Shown: in pieces, positions 1 through 8,150 of the stretch
Layout of the letters: each line of letters opens with the position of its first letter
How positions within the stretch are numbered: position 1 is the stretch's first letter
Source: Ectobacillus sp. JY-23
GTDB lineage: Bacteria > Bacillota > Bacilli > Bacillales > Bacillaceae_G
Length of the DNA: 64,000 bases
Assembly (NCBI RefSeq): GCF_023022965.1
Contig: NZ_CP095462.1
Span: 3,700,001-3,764,000 of the forward strand
Direction of reading: 5' to 3'
Notes under the pieces: generated by a model
Databases searched by the model: none
Seen by the model: only the letters and a program-made list of their open reading frames with translations
What the model was told of the DNA's origin: nothing
Program-made: the position numbers and the translations under genes

Positions 1-374
1 TTAAGGTGGTTCATAAGGTGAGTCAAGCTGGAGGCGAGCATTTACGTAGGTGGGAGTTAACGCCGCCGCAGTTTGACTTAATTGTGCGCATTGGTTTTAA
101 AGAAGGAATCACTCAGAAAGAATTAACAGATCAGATTTCAGTTACTAAGGGCAATATTTCACAGCTTATTAAAAAGCTAGAGGAGCAGGAGTATTTGTTT
201 CGAAAAAAAGAAGGGGTGTATCATTTTTTATATTTGACGGAAAAGGGAAGAGATATATTTGGACATATTGTTCCTGAGCATGATACATTTATTGATATGC
301 AATTTAAAGGGCTAACAACTGAGGAACAAGCCACGCTAAATCGGTTATTAAAAAAGCTCGATGAGTCTCTTTAA
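1..374 (+). CDS. MarR-family transcriptional regulator (5' end outside window)
   Basis: The frame is open to the first base, so the gene very probably starts upstream; the GTG at base 6 is only the first in-window candidate. The visible 122 residues contain a winged-helix MarR fold: an ITQKELTDQISVTKGNISQLIKKLE helix-turn-helix read as ITQKEL, then ISVTKGNISQLIKKL, followed by a wing (FRKKEGVYHFLYLTEKGRDIF) and a C-terminal dimerisation helix. MarR proteins are usually about 140-150 residues, so some 20-30 are missing. It ends 115 bp before an oxidoreductase operon in the same direction, and the gap holds two copies of a palindrome that is a plausible operator. Ligand unknown. Confidence 0.85.
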   Translation, partial: KVVHKVSQAGGEHLRRWELTPPQFDLIVRIGFKEGITQKELTDQISVTKGNISQLIKKLEEQEYLFRKKEGVYHFLYLTEKGRDIFGHIVPEHDTFIDMQFKGLTTEEQATLNRLLKKLDESL

Positions 375-381
375 AAATTTT

Positions 382-413
382 AACCTAATAGTTTAGTTCT
401 AAACCATTAGGTT
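382..413. promoter_or_regulatory. Palindromic operator nested in a longer inverted repeat (copy 1)
   Basis: GTTTAGTTCTAAAC at 391-404 is a 6-2-6 dyad. It lies inside outer arms AACCTAAT (382-389) and ATTAGGTT (406-413), so the RNA could also fold as a hairpin just after the MarR stop codon. The same 14-mer recurs at 456-469. MarR binding is an inference from the dyad and position. Confidence 0.6.
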
Positions 414-455
414 TTGAATATGGTCCATGCCTAAATGAAGAGTTTTGCTTACATG

Positions 456-469
456 GTTTAGTTCTAAAC
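456..469. promoter_or_regulatory. Palindromic operator (copy 2), upstream of oxidoreductase operon
   Basis: Exact second copy of GTTTAGTTCTAAAC, 65 bp downstream of the first and ending 20 bp before the next start codon. Two identical dyads in the gap between a MarR gene and its neighbour are typical of autoregulation plus control of the adjacent operon. Confidence 0.65.
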
Positions 470-489
470 TATAGATAGGAGGAATACAA

Positions 490-1404
490 ATGAAACAGAC
501 ACAAAAGGTTTTAGTAGTGGGAGCTACCGGTCACCTTGGAAGTAAAGTAGTGAACGAGTTGCTTCAGCAAGGAAAAAAAGTGCGAGTTTTAATTCGTGAG
601 GGTACAGATGCGGCGGTGTTTCAAAACAGAGGAATTGAGGTGGTATATGGTGATCTAACCAAACCACATACACTATCACCCGCTGTAAAGGGAATGGATG
701 CTTTAATTACAACTGCAATTGGTTATGCGCAGAGGAGAAAAGGAGATAGTCTAACTTCAGTTGATGACATTGGCAACAAGAACTTAATTGATGCAGCGAA
801 GCAAGAGGGGTTACAGCTATTTGTATTTACGAGTATTTTGACTGCAGATAAAGCAGTGAATGTACCACATTTCTACCAGAAGAAACTGGTGGAAGATTAT
901 TTGGAAGCAAGTGCTGTACCTTTTATTTCACTTCGTCCTGGCGGTTTTTTAGATAGCCTTCTAAATGCGAAAGACATAGCGAATGGAAATATAAAGGCGA
1001 TGGTAAGTAAGAACGCTATTGCAAGCACGGTTCTGGCAGATGACGTAGCTAAATATCTGGTTGCGGCACTCGACATACCGGAAGCTGTTGGAAAACGTAT
1101 TGACATTGCCGCAGATCGTCCTGTCGGTCTTCAGGAAATCGCCATATTGATTTCCGAAATGATAGAGAAAAACGTGAATGTGAAAGCAATGCCGGCGTGG
1201 TTAACTGCGATCATAATGAATGTACTGGGTTTGTTTAATCCGATGATAAAAGGCTTGAAGCCTTCACTGGATTATGCAGCATCGGGACAATATGTCGCAG
1301 ATACAACAATGCAAGCACGTTTATTTGGCGAGGTGCCAACAATAGAAGATTCGATTAAAAGATGGGTGCAACAACACGATGTATTAGGAAAAGGAGGCTT
1401 ATAA
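490..1404 (+). CDS. NmrA-like / atypical SDR NAD(P)-binding oxidoreductase
   Basis: A 304-residue protein that opens with a Rossmann dinucleotide motif (GATGHLGSKV, about residues 11-20), then the basic KVRVLIREG strand that in NmrA-type proteins selects NADP. It lacks a clear YxxxK catalytic pair, as is usual for atypical SDRs (NmrA, isoflavone-reductase-like). The ATG follows ATAGGAGGAATACAA. It heads a likely three-gene operon with a membrane protein (3 bp downstream) and a classical SDR, all behind the paired MarR-type operators, which suggests an inducible stress or detoxification function. Substrate unknown. Confidence 0.85.
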   Translation: MKQTQKVLVVGATGHLGSKVVNELLQQGKKVRVLIREGTDAAVFQNRGIEVVYGDLTKPHTLSPAVKGMDALITTAIGYAQRRKGDSLTSVDDIGNKNLIDAAKQEGLQLFVFTSILTADKAVNVPHFYQKKLVEDYLEASAVPFISLRPGGFLDSLLNAKDIANGNIKAMVSKNAIASTVLADDVAKYLVAALDIPEAVGKRIDIAADRPVGLQEIAILISEMIEKNVNVKAMPAWLTAIIMNVLGLFNPMIKGLKPSLDYAASGQYVADTTMQARLFGEVPTIEDSIKRWVQQHDVLGKGGL

Positions 1405-1406
1405 AT

Positions 1407-1826
1407 ATGCATGATAAAATTGTAGGTAAGAAGCTGGTGTTAACGAGCTTAATCACTATTTTTGTGGCAGTAGTGATAAACACATTGGTGTATTGGATTG
1501 CGACTACATTAGGAGCCTTTCCGGATGACTTGATTATCGAAATGGCAAAGGCACCGATGACTTTGCCGCCAGTCATAGTAAGTACTATCGTTGGTATGCT
1601 AGGGGGGATTCTTGTATTTTGGGTGTTTTCGTTTATCTTCCGTCGCACATTTGTTAAAGTATTTCGTATTGTTGCGGTTATCGTATTGCTGTTGTCTTTT
1701 GTGACGCCATTTAGTGTTCCAGATGCTACTGTTGCATTCATCATAGCATTAAATGTGATGCATATTGTCGCCGGCATACTGGTCATTATTTTTATACCAA
1801 GTCATTCGATTCAGGAAGTCAAATAA
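1407..1826 (+). CDS. Small four-helix membrane protein (DUF6069-like)
   Basis: A 139-residue hydrophobic protein with about four membrane segments (residues near 10-30, 50-75, 85-103 and 108-130). I chose the ATG at 1407 because AAAGGAGG lies 7 bp upstream; a longer open frame back to 1362 overlaps the preceding gene and has no ribosome site. It resembles the DUF6069 class of Bacillus/actinobacterial membrane proteins, an assignment made from general appearance only. It sits between two oxidoreductases and is probably co-transcribed with both. Function unknown. Confidence 0.75.
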   Translation: MHDKIVGKKLVLTSLITIFVAVVINTLVYWIATTLGAFPDDLIIEMAKAPMTLPPVIVSTIVGMLGGILVFWVFSFIFRRTFVKVFRIVAVIVLLLSFVTPFSVPDATVAFIIALNVMHIVAGILVIIFIPSHSIQEVK

Positions 1827-1843
1827 AGAAAGGATATTTTGAA

Positions 1844-2716
1844 ATGAAGCATATATACGAGGATTTAACAGATAAAACAGCTTTAGTTACAGGTGGAACG
1901 GGCGGTATTGGTAAAACTACTGCACAAGCTTTGGCAGGGCTTGGTGCTACCGTTCTAATTACAGGTCGCGATAAGAAAAGAGGAGAACATGCTGTAGAGG
2001 AAATTAAGTATCTTACAGGAAACAAGCATGTACAACTATTACTAGCAGATCTTACTTCACAGACAGATATTAAGCAATTAGCACATCACATAAAGGAGCA
2101 CCATGACCTTCATATACTAGTAAATAATGCGGGTGGTATATATACAGAACGTATTCATACAAAAGATGGGATCGAAGCAACGTGGGCGCTGAACTATATG
2201 GCGCCTTTTTTAGTAACAAAGCTACTGCTTCCACTTCTAGAAAAAAGCGGTACATCCCGCATTGTTAACGTCAATGCAGCCAGTCCACCATGGAGTAAAT
2301 TAAATATACAAGATATAGAGGATACAGAAGTCTATCGACCACTTCACGTATATGGGCAAAGTAAGTTGGCAAATTTGTTGTTCACCTATGAATTAGCACG
2401 TCAGCTAGATGGTACGTCTGTTACGGTGAATGCAGTAAATCCAGGTGGTGCGGATACAGCGCTCAGTCGTACAATGATCCATTCTACTATATTTCCCTGG
2501 TATCTTAAAATGGCAGCTACTATCATGAATCAGTTTTCATCTAATGAAAAAGCCGCTGTATCGTCTGTTGTCGCTGCAGCAGCTGTACAATTTGCTGGGA
2601 AGAGTGGCTTATATTTAAATCCAACAGGTAAGCCTGTGAAATCAGCAAGAGCATCTTACAATCAACAGCTAGCTAGACAAGTATGGGAGTGGGGGGAGAG
2701 TAGGGCTCTCATTTAA
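1844..2716 (+). CDS. Short-chain dehydrogenase/reductase (SDR), retinol-dehydrogenase-like
   Basis: A 290-residue classical SDR: cofactor motif TGGTGGIGK (residues 17-25), an NNAG motif near residue 94, and the catalytic YGQSK tetrad segment. GRDKKRG after strand beta-2 suggests NADP preference. The sequence most resembles the retinol-dehydrogenase/WW-oxidoreductase-like SDRs found singly in many Bacilli. The ATG follows AAAGGATATTTTGAA. It is the last gene of the MarR-linked operon, 17 bp after the membrane protein. The physiological substrate cannot be told from sequence. Confidence 0.88.
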   Translation: MKHIYEDLTDKTALVTGGTGGIGKTTAQALAGLGATVLITGRDKKRGEHAVEEIKYLTGNKHVQLLLADLTSQTDIKQLAHHIKEHHDLHILVNNAGGIYTERIHTKDGIEATWALNYMAPFLVTKLLLPLLEKSGTSRIVNVNAASPPWSKLNIQDIEDTEVYRPLHVYGQSKLANLLFTYELARQLDGTSVTVNAVNPGGADTALSRTMIHSTIFPWYLKMAATIMNQFSSNEKAAVSSVVAAAAVQFAGKSGLYLNPTGKPVKSARASYNQQLARQVWEWGESRALI

Positions 2717-2937
2717 TACGGGTCTAGCAGGATAAGGGGTCAGTAGGTAGATTTTTATACATGATTTCAATAGCCTTGCGATACTTTTTCTTGGAAAGTA
2801 TTTGGTGATAAGTTCATCAAAAACATATTACAGCTATAATCATAATTATTGTTTAGTAAAACCATTTCCATATTTATGTATTATTGAGGAAATTATGTGC
2901 TAAAGTGTAGTTAACACGAATATTAGGTAGGTGGCCT

Positions 2938-3225
2938 ATGAGAGTTTTATTTGAGTTCATTCGAATAATCGCTATATTCTTTATCATCGGTGGTGTGTTA
3001 GGAGGCTTGCTTGCAAAGGTATATGAGGCACTAGGGAGTAGAGAATATGATTGGCTAGGCTTTATAGCAGTTTTACTGCTGATTTTTGTGGTGTATCGCA
3101 ACCGCTGGCAGTTTAGCGGCTGGTATAAGGGAAATGAAAAGCTTTCTAAAAAAGCATCGGCAATTCTTGTGTTTGGTGCAGTGGTTTTGTTGCTACTACC
3201 TCTAAGTCTTTCAATGGTCAATTAA
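2938..3225 (+). CDS. Small conserved membrane protein, three helices
   Basis: A 95-residue protein with hydrophobic stretches at about residues 7-27, 38-52 and 74-92, and a basic, Trp-containing loop between helices 2 and 3. AGGTAGGTGGCCT precedes the ATG. No catalytic motif. It stands alone, with about 220 bp of AT-rich DNA upstream and a Spo0M-like gene after it. Family not recognised; coding status rests on the ribosome site and the well-formed membrane pattern. Confidence 0.6.
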   Translation: MRVLFEFIRIIAIFFIIGGVLGGLLAKVYEALGSREYDWLGFIAVLLLIFVVYRNRWQFSGWYKGNEKLSKKASAILVFGAVVLLLLPLSLSMVN

Positions 3226-3382
3226 CAAATGTTGCAGGATCGTCACCTTTGTAAAGATCGCTTCCACTTCGGGGAAAAACGGTTACAAAACGTTCTCATT
3301 TCCATAACATACCACATTTTCAAGCTTTTCTTTGGTATTGTAAGACAAGCAAGACAACTATACCCGAAGGAGAGTGAGAAAC

Positions 3383-3892
3383 ATGTTAGAAAAATTAATG
3401 GCGAAATTAGGACACGGTGCTGCGGAGGTTGAATTGTATTTACCGAAAGATACATTCAAGCCGGGCGACCATATTCGTGGTGAATTGGTCGTACAAGGCG
3501 GCAAAGTTGAACAGCATATCGATTCTATAACAGTAGCGTTAGTCAAGGGCATGTATGCAATGGAATTCGGGGAAACGGCAAAGGTAGAAACGATGCCTAT
3601 AGCGGACGAATTTACGATTCACCCGCAGGAAACGCGCAACTTCTTGTTTGATTACACCATTCCGCTCTATCTAAAGAGCGCCCCTGATGAAGGCAGCAGC
3701 GTAGAGACGCACACATACTACTTCGTAACCAAAATGGATGTAGACGGTGCGGTGAATGACTATGATCGCAAAAAGGTGTACATCACAGACTCCGGCTTGA
3801 CATCATCAACAACGCATGAAGAAGTGCAGCAGGACACAGCTTATGATCCGCTACAGAATCCGATGAATCCAATTAATCGAAAGATGATATAA
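3383..3892 (+). CDS. Spo0M-like sporulation-control protein, short form (copy 1)
   Basis: A 169-residue protein starting MLEKLMAKLGHGAAEVE, the N-terminal signature of Spo0M (arrestin-like fold) proteins. B. subtilis Spo0M is about 258 residues, so this is a short form lacking the C-terminal part. Starts at ATG 3383 behind GAAGGAGAGTGAGAA; an upstream in-frame GTG overlaps the ribosome site. A close paralogue lies at 8151, and the two share upstream DNA as well. Copy 1 carries an extra roughly 10 residues around residue 100 (SAPDEGSSVE) that copy 2 lacks. Spo0M influences entry into sporulation and associates with membrane or cytoskeleton in B. subtilis; the role of the short form is inferred. 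Confidence 0.8.
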   Translation: MLEKLMAKLGHGAAEVELYLPKDTFKPGDHIRGELVVQGGKVEQHIDSITVALVKGMYAMEFGETAKVETMPIADEFTIHPQETRNFLFDYTIPLYLKSAPDEGSSVETHTYYFVTKMDVDGAVNDYDRKKVYITDSGLTSSTTHEEVQQDTAYDPLQNPMNPINRKMI

Positions 3893-3926
3893 CAATAAGG
3901 GTATAACGAAAAGAATAATAACATGA

Positions 3927-3983
3927 AAAATAGACCACCTTTGAACCTAGTAAGATTTATGGACTACAGAGGTGGTCTATTTA
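3927..3983 (+). terminator. Inverted repeat after spo0M-like copy 1
   Basis: Arms AAATAGACCACCT (3928-3940) and AGGTGGTCTATTT (3970-3982) form a 13-bp perfect stem with a 29-nt loop. Works as a weak bidirectional terminator, or is a remnant of a small repeat element. Confidence 0.55.
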
Positions 3984-4102
3984 ATTTCTGGATAGGCTAC
4001 ACTTAGTTGGACAGAAGTCATACAAATTCAATTTATAAATGAATAAAGAAAAAGGTCTCTGACAACTAGAATTCGTTCGTATACGTGAACCATGGTAGTT
4101 TT

Positions 4103-5282
4103 TCTTGCGAGGCACCAAAAAGAAGATAGTCACTCACACGTGATCCGCGAGCCGCTCTTGCGGGACAGCAAAAAGCAGATAGATGCTCTCACGTGGTCCG
4201 CGAGCCGCTCTTGCGGGACAGCAAAAAGCAGATAGCCACTCACACGTAATCCGCGAGCGGCTCTTGCGGGACAGCAAAAAGCAGATAGCCACTCTCACGT
4301 GATCCGCGAGCGGCTCTTGCGGGACAGCAAAAAGCAGATAGATGCTCTCACGTGGTCCGCGAGCCGCTCTTGCGGGACAGCAAAAAGCAGATAGCCGCTC
4401 TCACGTGATCCGCGAGCTGCTCTTGCGGGACAGGAAAAAGCAGATAGATGCTCTCACGTGGTCCGCGAGCCGCTCTTGCGGGACACCAAAACGCAGATAG
4501 ATGCTCTCACGTGGTCCGCGAGCCGCTCTTGCGGGACACCAAAACGCAGATAGATGCTCTCACGTGGTCCGCGAGCGGCTCTTGCGGGACAGGAAAAAGC
4601 AGATAGCCGCTCTCACGTGGTCCGCGAGCGGCTCTTGCGGGACAGCAAAAAGCAGATAGCCACTCACACGTGATCCGCGAGCGGCTCTTGCGGGACAGCA
4701 AAAAGCAGATAGCCACTCTCACGTGATCCGCGAGCCGCTCTTGCGGGACAGCAAAAAGCAGATAGCCACTCTCACGTGATCCGCGAGCCGCTCTTGCGGG
4801 ACAGCAAAAAGCAGATAGATGCTCTCACGTGGTCCGCGAGCCGCTCTTGCGGGACAGGAAAAAGCAGATAGCCGCTCTCACGTGATCCGCGAGCTGCTCT
4901 TGCGGGACAGGAAAAAGCAGATAGATGCTCTCACGTGGTCCGCGAGCCGCTCTTGCGGGACACCAAAACGCAGATAGATGCTCTCACGTGGTCCGCGAGC
5001 CGCTCTTGCGGGACACCAAAACGCAGATAGATGCTCTCTCGTGGTCCGCGAGCCGCTCTTGCGGGACAGCAAAAAGCAGATAGATGCTCTCACGTGGTCC
5101 GCGAGCGGCTCTTGCGGGACAGGAAAAAGCAGATAGATGCTCTCACGTGATTCGCGAGCCGCTCTTGTGGGCCAGGAAAAAGCAGATAGCCGCTCACACG
5201 TGATCCGCGAGCGGCTCTTGCGGGACAGGAAAAAGCAGATAGATGCTCTCACGTGGTCCGCGAGCCGCTCTTGTGGGACACC
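4103..5282. repeat. 53-bp tandem repeat array, about 22 copies
   Basis: Head-to-tail copies of a 53-bp unit, counted by 22 occurrences of GCTCTTG(C/T)GGG, with one decayed unit at the left edge. Each unit holds CACGTG, then TCCGCGAG...CTCTTGCGGGA, which folds as an imperfect hairpin, then GACAGSAAAAAGCAGATAG. The array is far more GC-rich than its flanks. Variants (GATGCTCTC or GCCACTCAC; GAGCCGC, GAGCGGC or GAGCTGC; CAGC, CAGG or CACC) recur with a 477-bp (9-unit) period: 4290-4562 is nearly identical to 4767-5039. Because 53 is not a multiple of 3, open frames inside it are frame-shifted copies, not genes. There are no unique spacers. It fills the gap between genes at 3892 and 5395. Confidence 0.95.
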
Positions 5283-5394
5283 TAATCTTAAATCTTCTCA
5301 ATCTTATGGTCCGACAAGCCTAGCGTTATACCCATATTAAGAATAATGGAGTGGAGTTTTTTTATTAAACCTGAGAAGAAGCAGTAGTAATAAG

Positions 5395-5610
5395 ATGGTT
5401 ACAACAGTACGAATTATCTCTAGTATCGGAGTAATTATGTTCTTGATATTAGGTTTTTTTTCAACATACAAGGCCCGGATTGGACTTTTATGGGGGTTTT
5501 TTATTGTTTACTTGGATTATCATGCAAGCTATAGCAATCTGTATAGATTGTACATGAAAAAAGTAAAACAGGCATTTTTGAAAAATAATACCGTAAGAGG
5601 GACCCATTGA
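5395..5610 (+). CDS. Small putative membrane protein
   Basis: A 71-residue open frame with two hydrophobic segments (about residues 5-25 and 29-46) and a basic C-terminal tail. There is no good ribosome site before the ATG (GAAGCAGTAGTAATAAG), and the stop codon lies inside the terminator stem that follows. It directly abuts the 53-bp repeat array. It may be a genuine small gene or a remnant; I do not recognise a family. Confidence 0.4.
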   Translation: MVTTVRIISSIGVIMFLILGFFSTYKARIGLLWGFFIVYLDYHASYSNLYRLYMKKVKQAFLKNNTVRGTH

Positions 5611-5626
5611 TAATGTGGTCCCTTTT
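5598..5626 (+). terminator. Rho-independent terminator
   Basis: AGGGACC (5598-5604) pairs with GGTCCCT (5617-5623), followed by TTTT; overlaps the end of the small upstream frame. Confidence 0.7.
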
Positions 5627-5644
5627 GCAATTCTGTAGATTTTT

Positions 5645-5839
5645 CTATTTATTAGCAGCAGTCATCGCCTGAAGAACAATCAAACAACATCCGCCCATGA
5701 AAGCGCATGTGGTATGGATAAGTACATCATTTATATCCGTACGCCCCATCACACCAAGACCAAAAAAAAGGATAACCATGCTGTATGCGAGTTGAACTAT
5801 CTCAATAAAAATAAAAGAAACATAGTGAGAAGCTTCCAC
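5645..5839 (-). CDS. Small two-helix membrane protein (uncertain)
   Basis: A 64-residue frame on the minus strand with hydrophobic segments at about residues 8-28 and 41-58. The start is a GTG at 5839 with only a weak AAAGAG before it. It is convergent with the preceding small gene and divergent from the phosphoesterase at 5885, so its promoter would overlap that of the phosphoesterase. No family recognised. Confidence 0.4.
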   Translation of the reverse strand: MEASHYVSFIFIEIVQLAYSMVILFFGLGVMGRTDINDVLIHTTCAFMGGCCLIVLQAMTAANK

Positions 5840-5884
5840 ATCTCTTTGTAAAATATGCTAATCTAGTAAAAAAGAGGTGAGATT

Positions 5885-6694
5885 TTGAAAAAACGTTGGT
5901 TATACATAGGGATAGTGGCATTACTTGTGGTTGTGTTTTGTTATATCCAAAATAATCTGCTAACCATAACTAAACTAAACGTTCGTTCGGAAAAGCTGCC
6001 ATCTGCTTTTGATGGTTATACAATCGTGCATCTGTCAGATCTACACAGCAAGGATTTTGGCAAAGCGCTTCCTGATAAAGTAGAAAAAGAGAAGCCGGAT
6101 ATTATTGTGTTTACGGGTGATTTGGTAGACGCACGGCGCTATGAAGAAGAGGTTAGCCTAACACTTATGAAGCGTCTCGTTGCCATTGCGCCGACCTATT
6201 TTGTAACGGGCAATCATGAATGGAGCTCGGGGCAGTTTGCGGCGCTTGAAGGAAAGCTGCGCGATGCAGGTGTTCAGGTGCTGCGGAACGAAGCCATGCA
6301 GCTGACAAGAGCAGCAGCATCTATCCGTTTACTAGGCATCGATGACCCGCTTGGTAGCTATGATGAAGGTAATACGGTGGCAAGCGCCATTACTAGTGCA
6401 GCCCCGGGAAATGCGTTTACGCTGCTGTTATCGCATCGACCTGAATGGTTTTCGGTATATGTAAATCTTGGCGTAGACGTCGTATTTTCTGGTCATGCGC
6501 ACGGGGGACAGGTGCGTATTCCATTCGTGGGTGGCTTAATTGCCCCCAACCAAGGGTGGTTTCCGGCTTATACAGCGGGTGCACATCAGAAGGGGGAGAC
6601 CACGATGATTGTCAGCCGAGGCCTCGGTAATAGCGTCATTCTGCAGCGGGTGTTCAACCGTCCGGAAATTATCGTTGTGACGCTCCGCCGGTAA
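5885..6694 (+). CDS. Membrane-anchored metallophosphoesterase, YkuE-like
   Basis: A 269-residue calcineurin-like phosphoesterase with an N-terminal signal anchor (residues 5-24), placing the catalytic domain outside the membrane. Metal-binding motifs are in order: HLSDLHS (D, H), FTGDLVD (D), GNHEW (N, H), LLSHRPEW (H) and SGHAHGGQ (H, H). Homologues include B. subtilis YkuE and eukaryotic cell-surface phosphoesterases. Start is TTG at 5885, chosen because AAAGAGGTGAG lies just upstream. Substrate not established from sequence; envelope-linked phosphodiesters are likely for this subfamily. Confidence 0.88.
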   Translation: MKKRWLYIGIVALLVVVFCYIQNNLLTITKLNVRSEKLPSAFDGYTIVHLSDLHSKDFGKALPDKVEKEKPDIIVFTGDLVDARRYEEEVSLTLMKRLVAIAPTYFVTGNHEWSSGQFAALEGKLRDAGVQVLRNEAMQLTRAAASIRLLGIDDPLGSYDEGNTVASAITSAAPGNAFTLLLSHRPEWFSVYVNLGVDVVFSGHAHGGQVRIPFVGGLIAPNQGWFPAYTAGAHQKGETTMIVSRGLGNSVILQRVFNRPEIIVVTLRR

Positions 6695-6745
6695 AGCTGT
6701 AATTTTAGAAACTTCCTGTAGCACGAATGAGAGAGGGGAAAATAG

Positions 6746-7186
6746 ATGGAATGCTTCGGTTGCCGTTTGGCACATCAACAAGAGTCTGTGCACGTGGTGT
6801 ACGAAAATGAATGGGTTTGCTGTATTTTAGATCATGATCCATTTAATGAAGGACATGTGCTGATTTTACCAAAAGTGCATGTGGAGGATATGGATGAGCT
6901 TGACGCATTGACGGCCCGTGCAGTGCTTGAAGCAGCGCAGCGTCTGACAAAGGCGGTAAAGATGCTGTATAGACCAGACGGTGTGACGATTTGTCAAAAC
7001 GGCGGTGTATTCAGTGAGCTGACTCATTTTCATATGCATGTCGTGCCGCGCTATGAAGGGCAGGACTTCGCTGCGTTTTATCAGGAAGCACCCTTTCCAA
7101 ATGAAGAAATACGAAGTAGGTTAGGAGAAACGAAGGCGCAATTGGCGGCGTTTTTCAATCCTGACAAAAAAGCATTCCTCATATAA
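6746..7186 (+). CDS. HIT-family nucleotide hydrolase/transferase
   Basis: A 146-residue histidine-triad protein. The HIT motif HFHMHVVPRY (H-x-H-x-H) is near residues 93-102, and the N-terminal CFGC...HVVYENEWVCCILDHDPFNEGHVLILPK segment, split as CFGC and DPFNEGHVLILPK, is typical of Bacillus Hit proteins, which act on diadenosine polyphosphates or AMP-linked substrates. The paired cysteines at positions 3 and 6 (CFGC) resemble the zinc-binding start of many HIT proteins. Ribosome site GAGAGGGGAA before the ATG; a strong terminator follows directly. Confidence 0.9.
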   Translation: MECFGCRLAHQQESVHVVYENEWVCCILDHDPFNEGHVLILPKVHVEDMDELDALTARAVLEAAQRLTKAVKMLYRPDGVTICQNGGVFSELTHFHMHVVPRYEGQDFAAFYQEAPFPNEEIRSRLGETKAQLAAFFNPDKKAFLI

Positions 7187-7199
7187 GGAATGCTTTTTT
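7166..7199 (+). terminator. Strong Rho-independent terminator
   Basis: AAAAAAGCATTCCT pairs with AGGAATGCTTTTTT around a 6-nt loop; it overlaps the HIT stop codon. Confidence 0.9.
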
Positions 7200-7316
7200 G
7201 TCTAAATATAATGAAGTTTATCGATAAAAAATAAATAAAATTTAATAAAAATTTATTGTAAAACAATAAATAGGATGTTATATTCAAAGTGAAAATAAAG
7301 AAGCGAGGTGCTTGTA

Positions 7317-7790
7317 ATGAAACGAGAAACACTCTTTTTAAAGGCAGCTGTTTTTCTAATGGGTACGCCGGTTTTGGCTTTGGGTATATTCGGTCTATAT
7401 TGGTTAGCAACTCATCCAGCTAATCCCGATTACGCCCATATGCTGTATCCGCTTGTAATTGGGATATACGTCTCAACAATTCCATTTTACATTGCTTTGT
7501 ATAAGGCGTTTATGCTGTTAAGTTATATTGACAAAAATCAGGCTTTTTCAGCGCTTGCGGTTACCGCTCTTAAGCATATTAAAGTTTGTGCCCTTACATT
7601 TAGCGGCGTGTACATGGTCATGATGCCCTTTGTTTTTCTCGTGGCAGAACAGGATGATGCGCCGGGTCTTGTTATCATGGGAATGGTGCCTGTGTTTGCT
7701 TCCCTGGTAATTGCCGTATTTGCAGCGGTTTTACAGAAGTTGTTGCAAAATGCCATTGATATAAAATCAGAAAACGACTTAACGGTCTGA
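7317..7790 (+). CDS. DUF2975 membrane protein (YoaS-like)
   Basis: A 157-residue protein with four predicted membrane helices (about residues 7-32, 43-66, 88-110 and 115-140), matching DUF2975 proteins such as B. subtilis YoaS. Start is ATG 7317 after GAAGCGAGGTGCTTGTA; the three-codon longer frame has no better ribosome site. It is followed 10 bp later by a small Cro/C1-type regulator, the usual yoaS-yozG arrangement. Such pairs probably form a membrane-linked regulatory unit, but no function is established. Confidence 0.82.
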   Translation: MKRETLFLKAAVFLMGTPVLALGIFGLYWLATHPANPDYAHMLYPLVIGIYVSTIPFYIALYKAFMLLSYIDKNQAFSALAVTALKHIKVCALTFSGVYMVMMPFVFLVAEQDDAPGLVIMGMVPVFASLVIAVFAAVLQKLLQNAIDIKSENDLTV

Positions 7791-7800
7791 GGTGACGAAT

Positions 7801-8016
7801 ATGGCGATTATTATTAACATCGATGTGATGCTAGCAAAGAGGAAGATGAGTGTAACAGAGCTTTCGGAGAAGGTCGGTATTACCATGGCAAATTTGTCTA
7901 TCTTGAAAAATGGCAAGGCTAAAGCTATTCGCGTATCTACTTTAGATGCCATCTGCAAGGCGCTCGACTGCCAGCCGGGAGATATTTTAGAATACCGAAT
8001 GGAAGAGGAAGATTAA
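7801..8016 (+). CDS. Small Cro/C1-type HTH regulator (YozG-like)
   Basis: A 71-residue protein that is essentially one helix-turn-helix: MLAKRKMSVTELSEKVGI, MANLSILKNGKA, then LDAICKALDCQPGDILEY, typical of the YozG/phage Cro-like family. ATG 7801 is preceded by TGAGGTGACGAAT. It is translationally linked to the DUF2975 gene upstream and probably regulates that pair. Confidence 0.85.
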   Translation: MAIIINIDVMLAKRKMSVTELSEKVGITMANLSILKNGKAKAIRVSTLDAICKALDCQPGDILEYRMEEED

Positions 8017-8150
8017 CGGTTCTGTCATATTTGTAAAATAGCTTTATTGTATAAGGAGCAGTGTTTACAGAAGTATCTCATTTCCATAACATCCCGTTTT
8101 TCTCGCTCCTTCTTTGGTATGCTAAGAAAACCTGAAGGAGAGTGAGAAAC

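Noticed and set aside
1355-1786. 143-codon minus-strand frame
   Set aside because: Antisense to the small membrane protein gene, which has the ribosome site and helix pattern.
4507-5252. Open frames of 71 and 124 codons on the minus strand inside the repeat array
   Set aside because: They are translations of the 53-bp unit in changing frames (MRASICF, SRKSGS motifs recurring), with no ribosome site; a property of the repeat.
4103-5282. CRISPR array
   Set aside because: Units are contiguous 53-mers with no unique spacers and no cas genes in the window.
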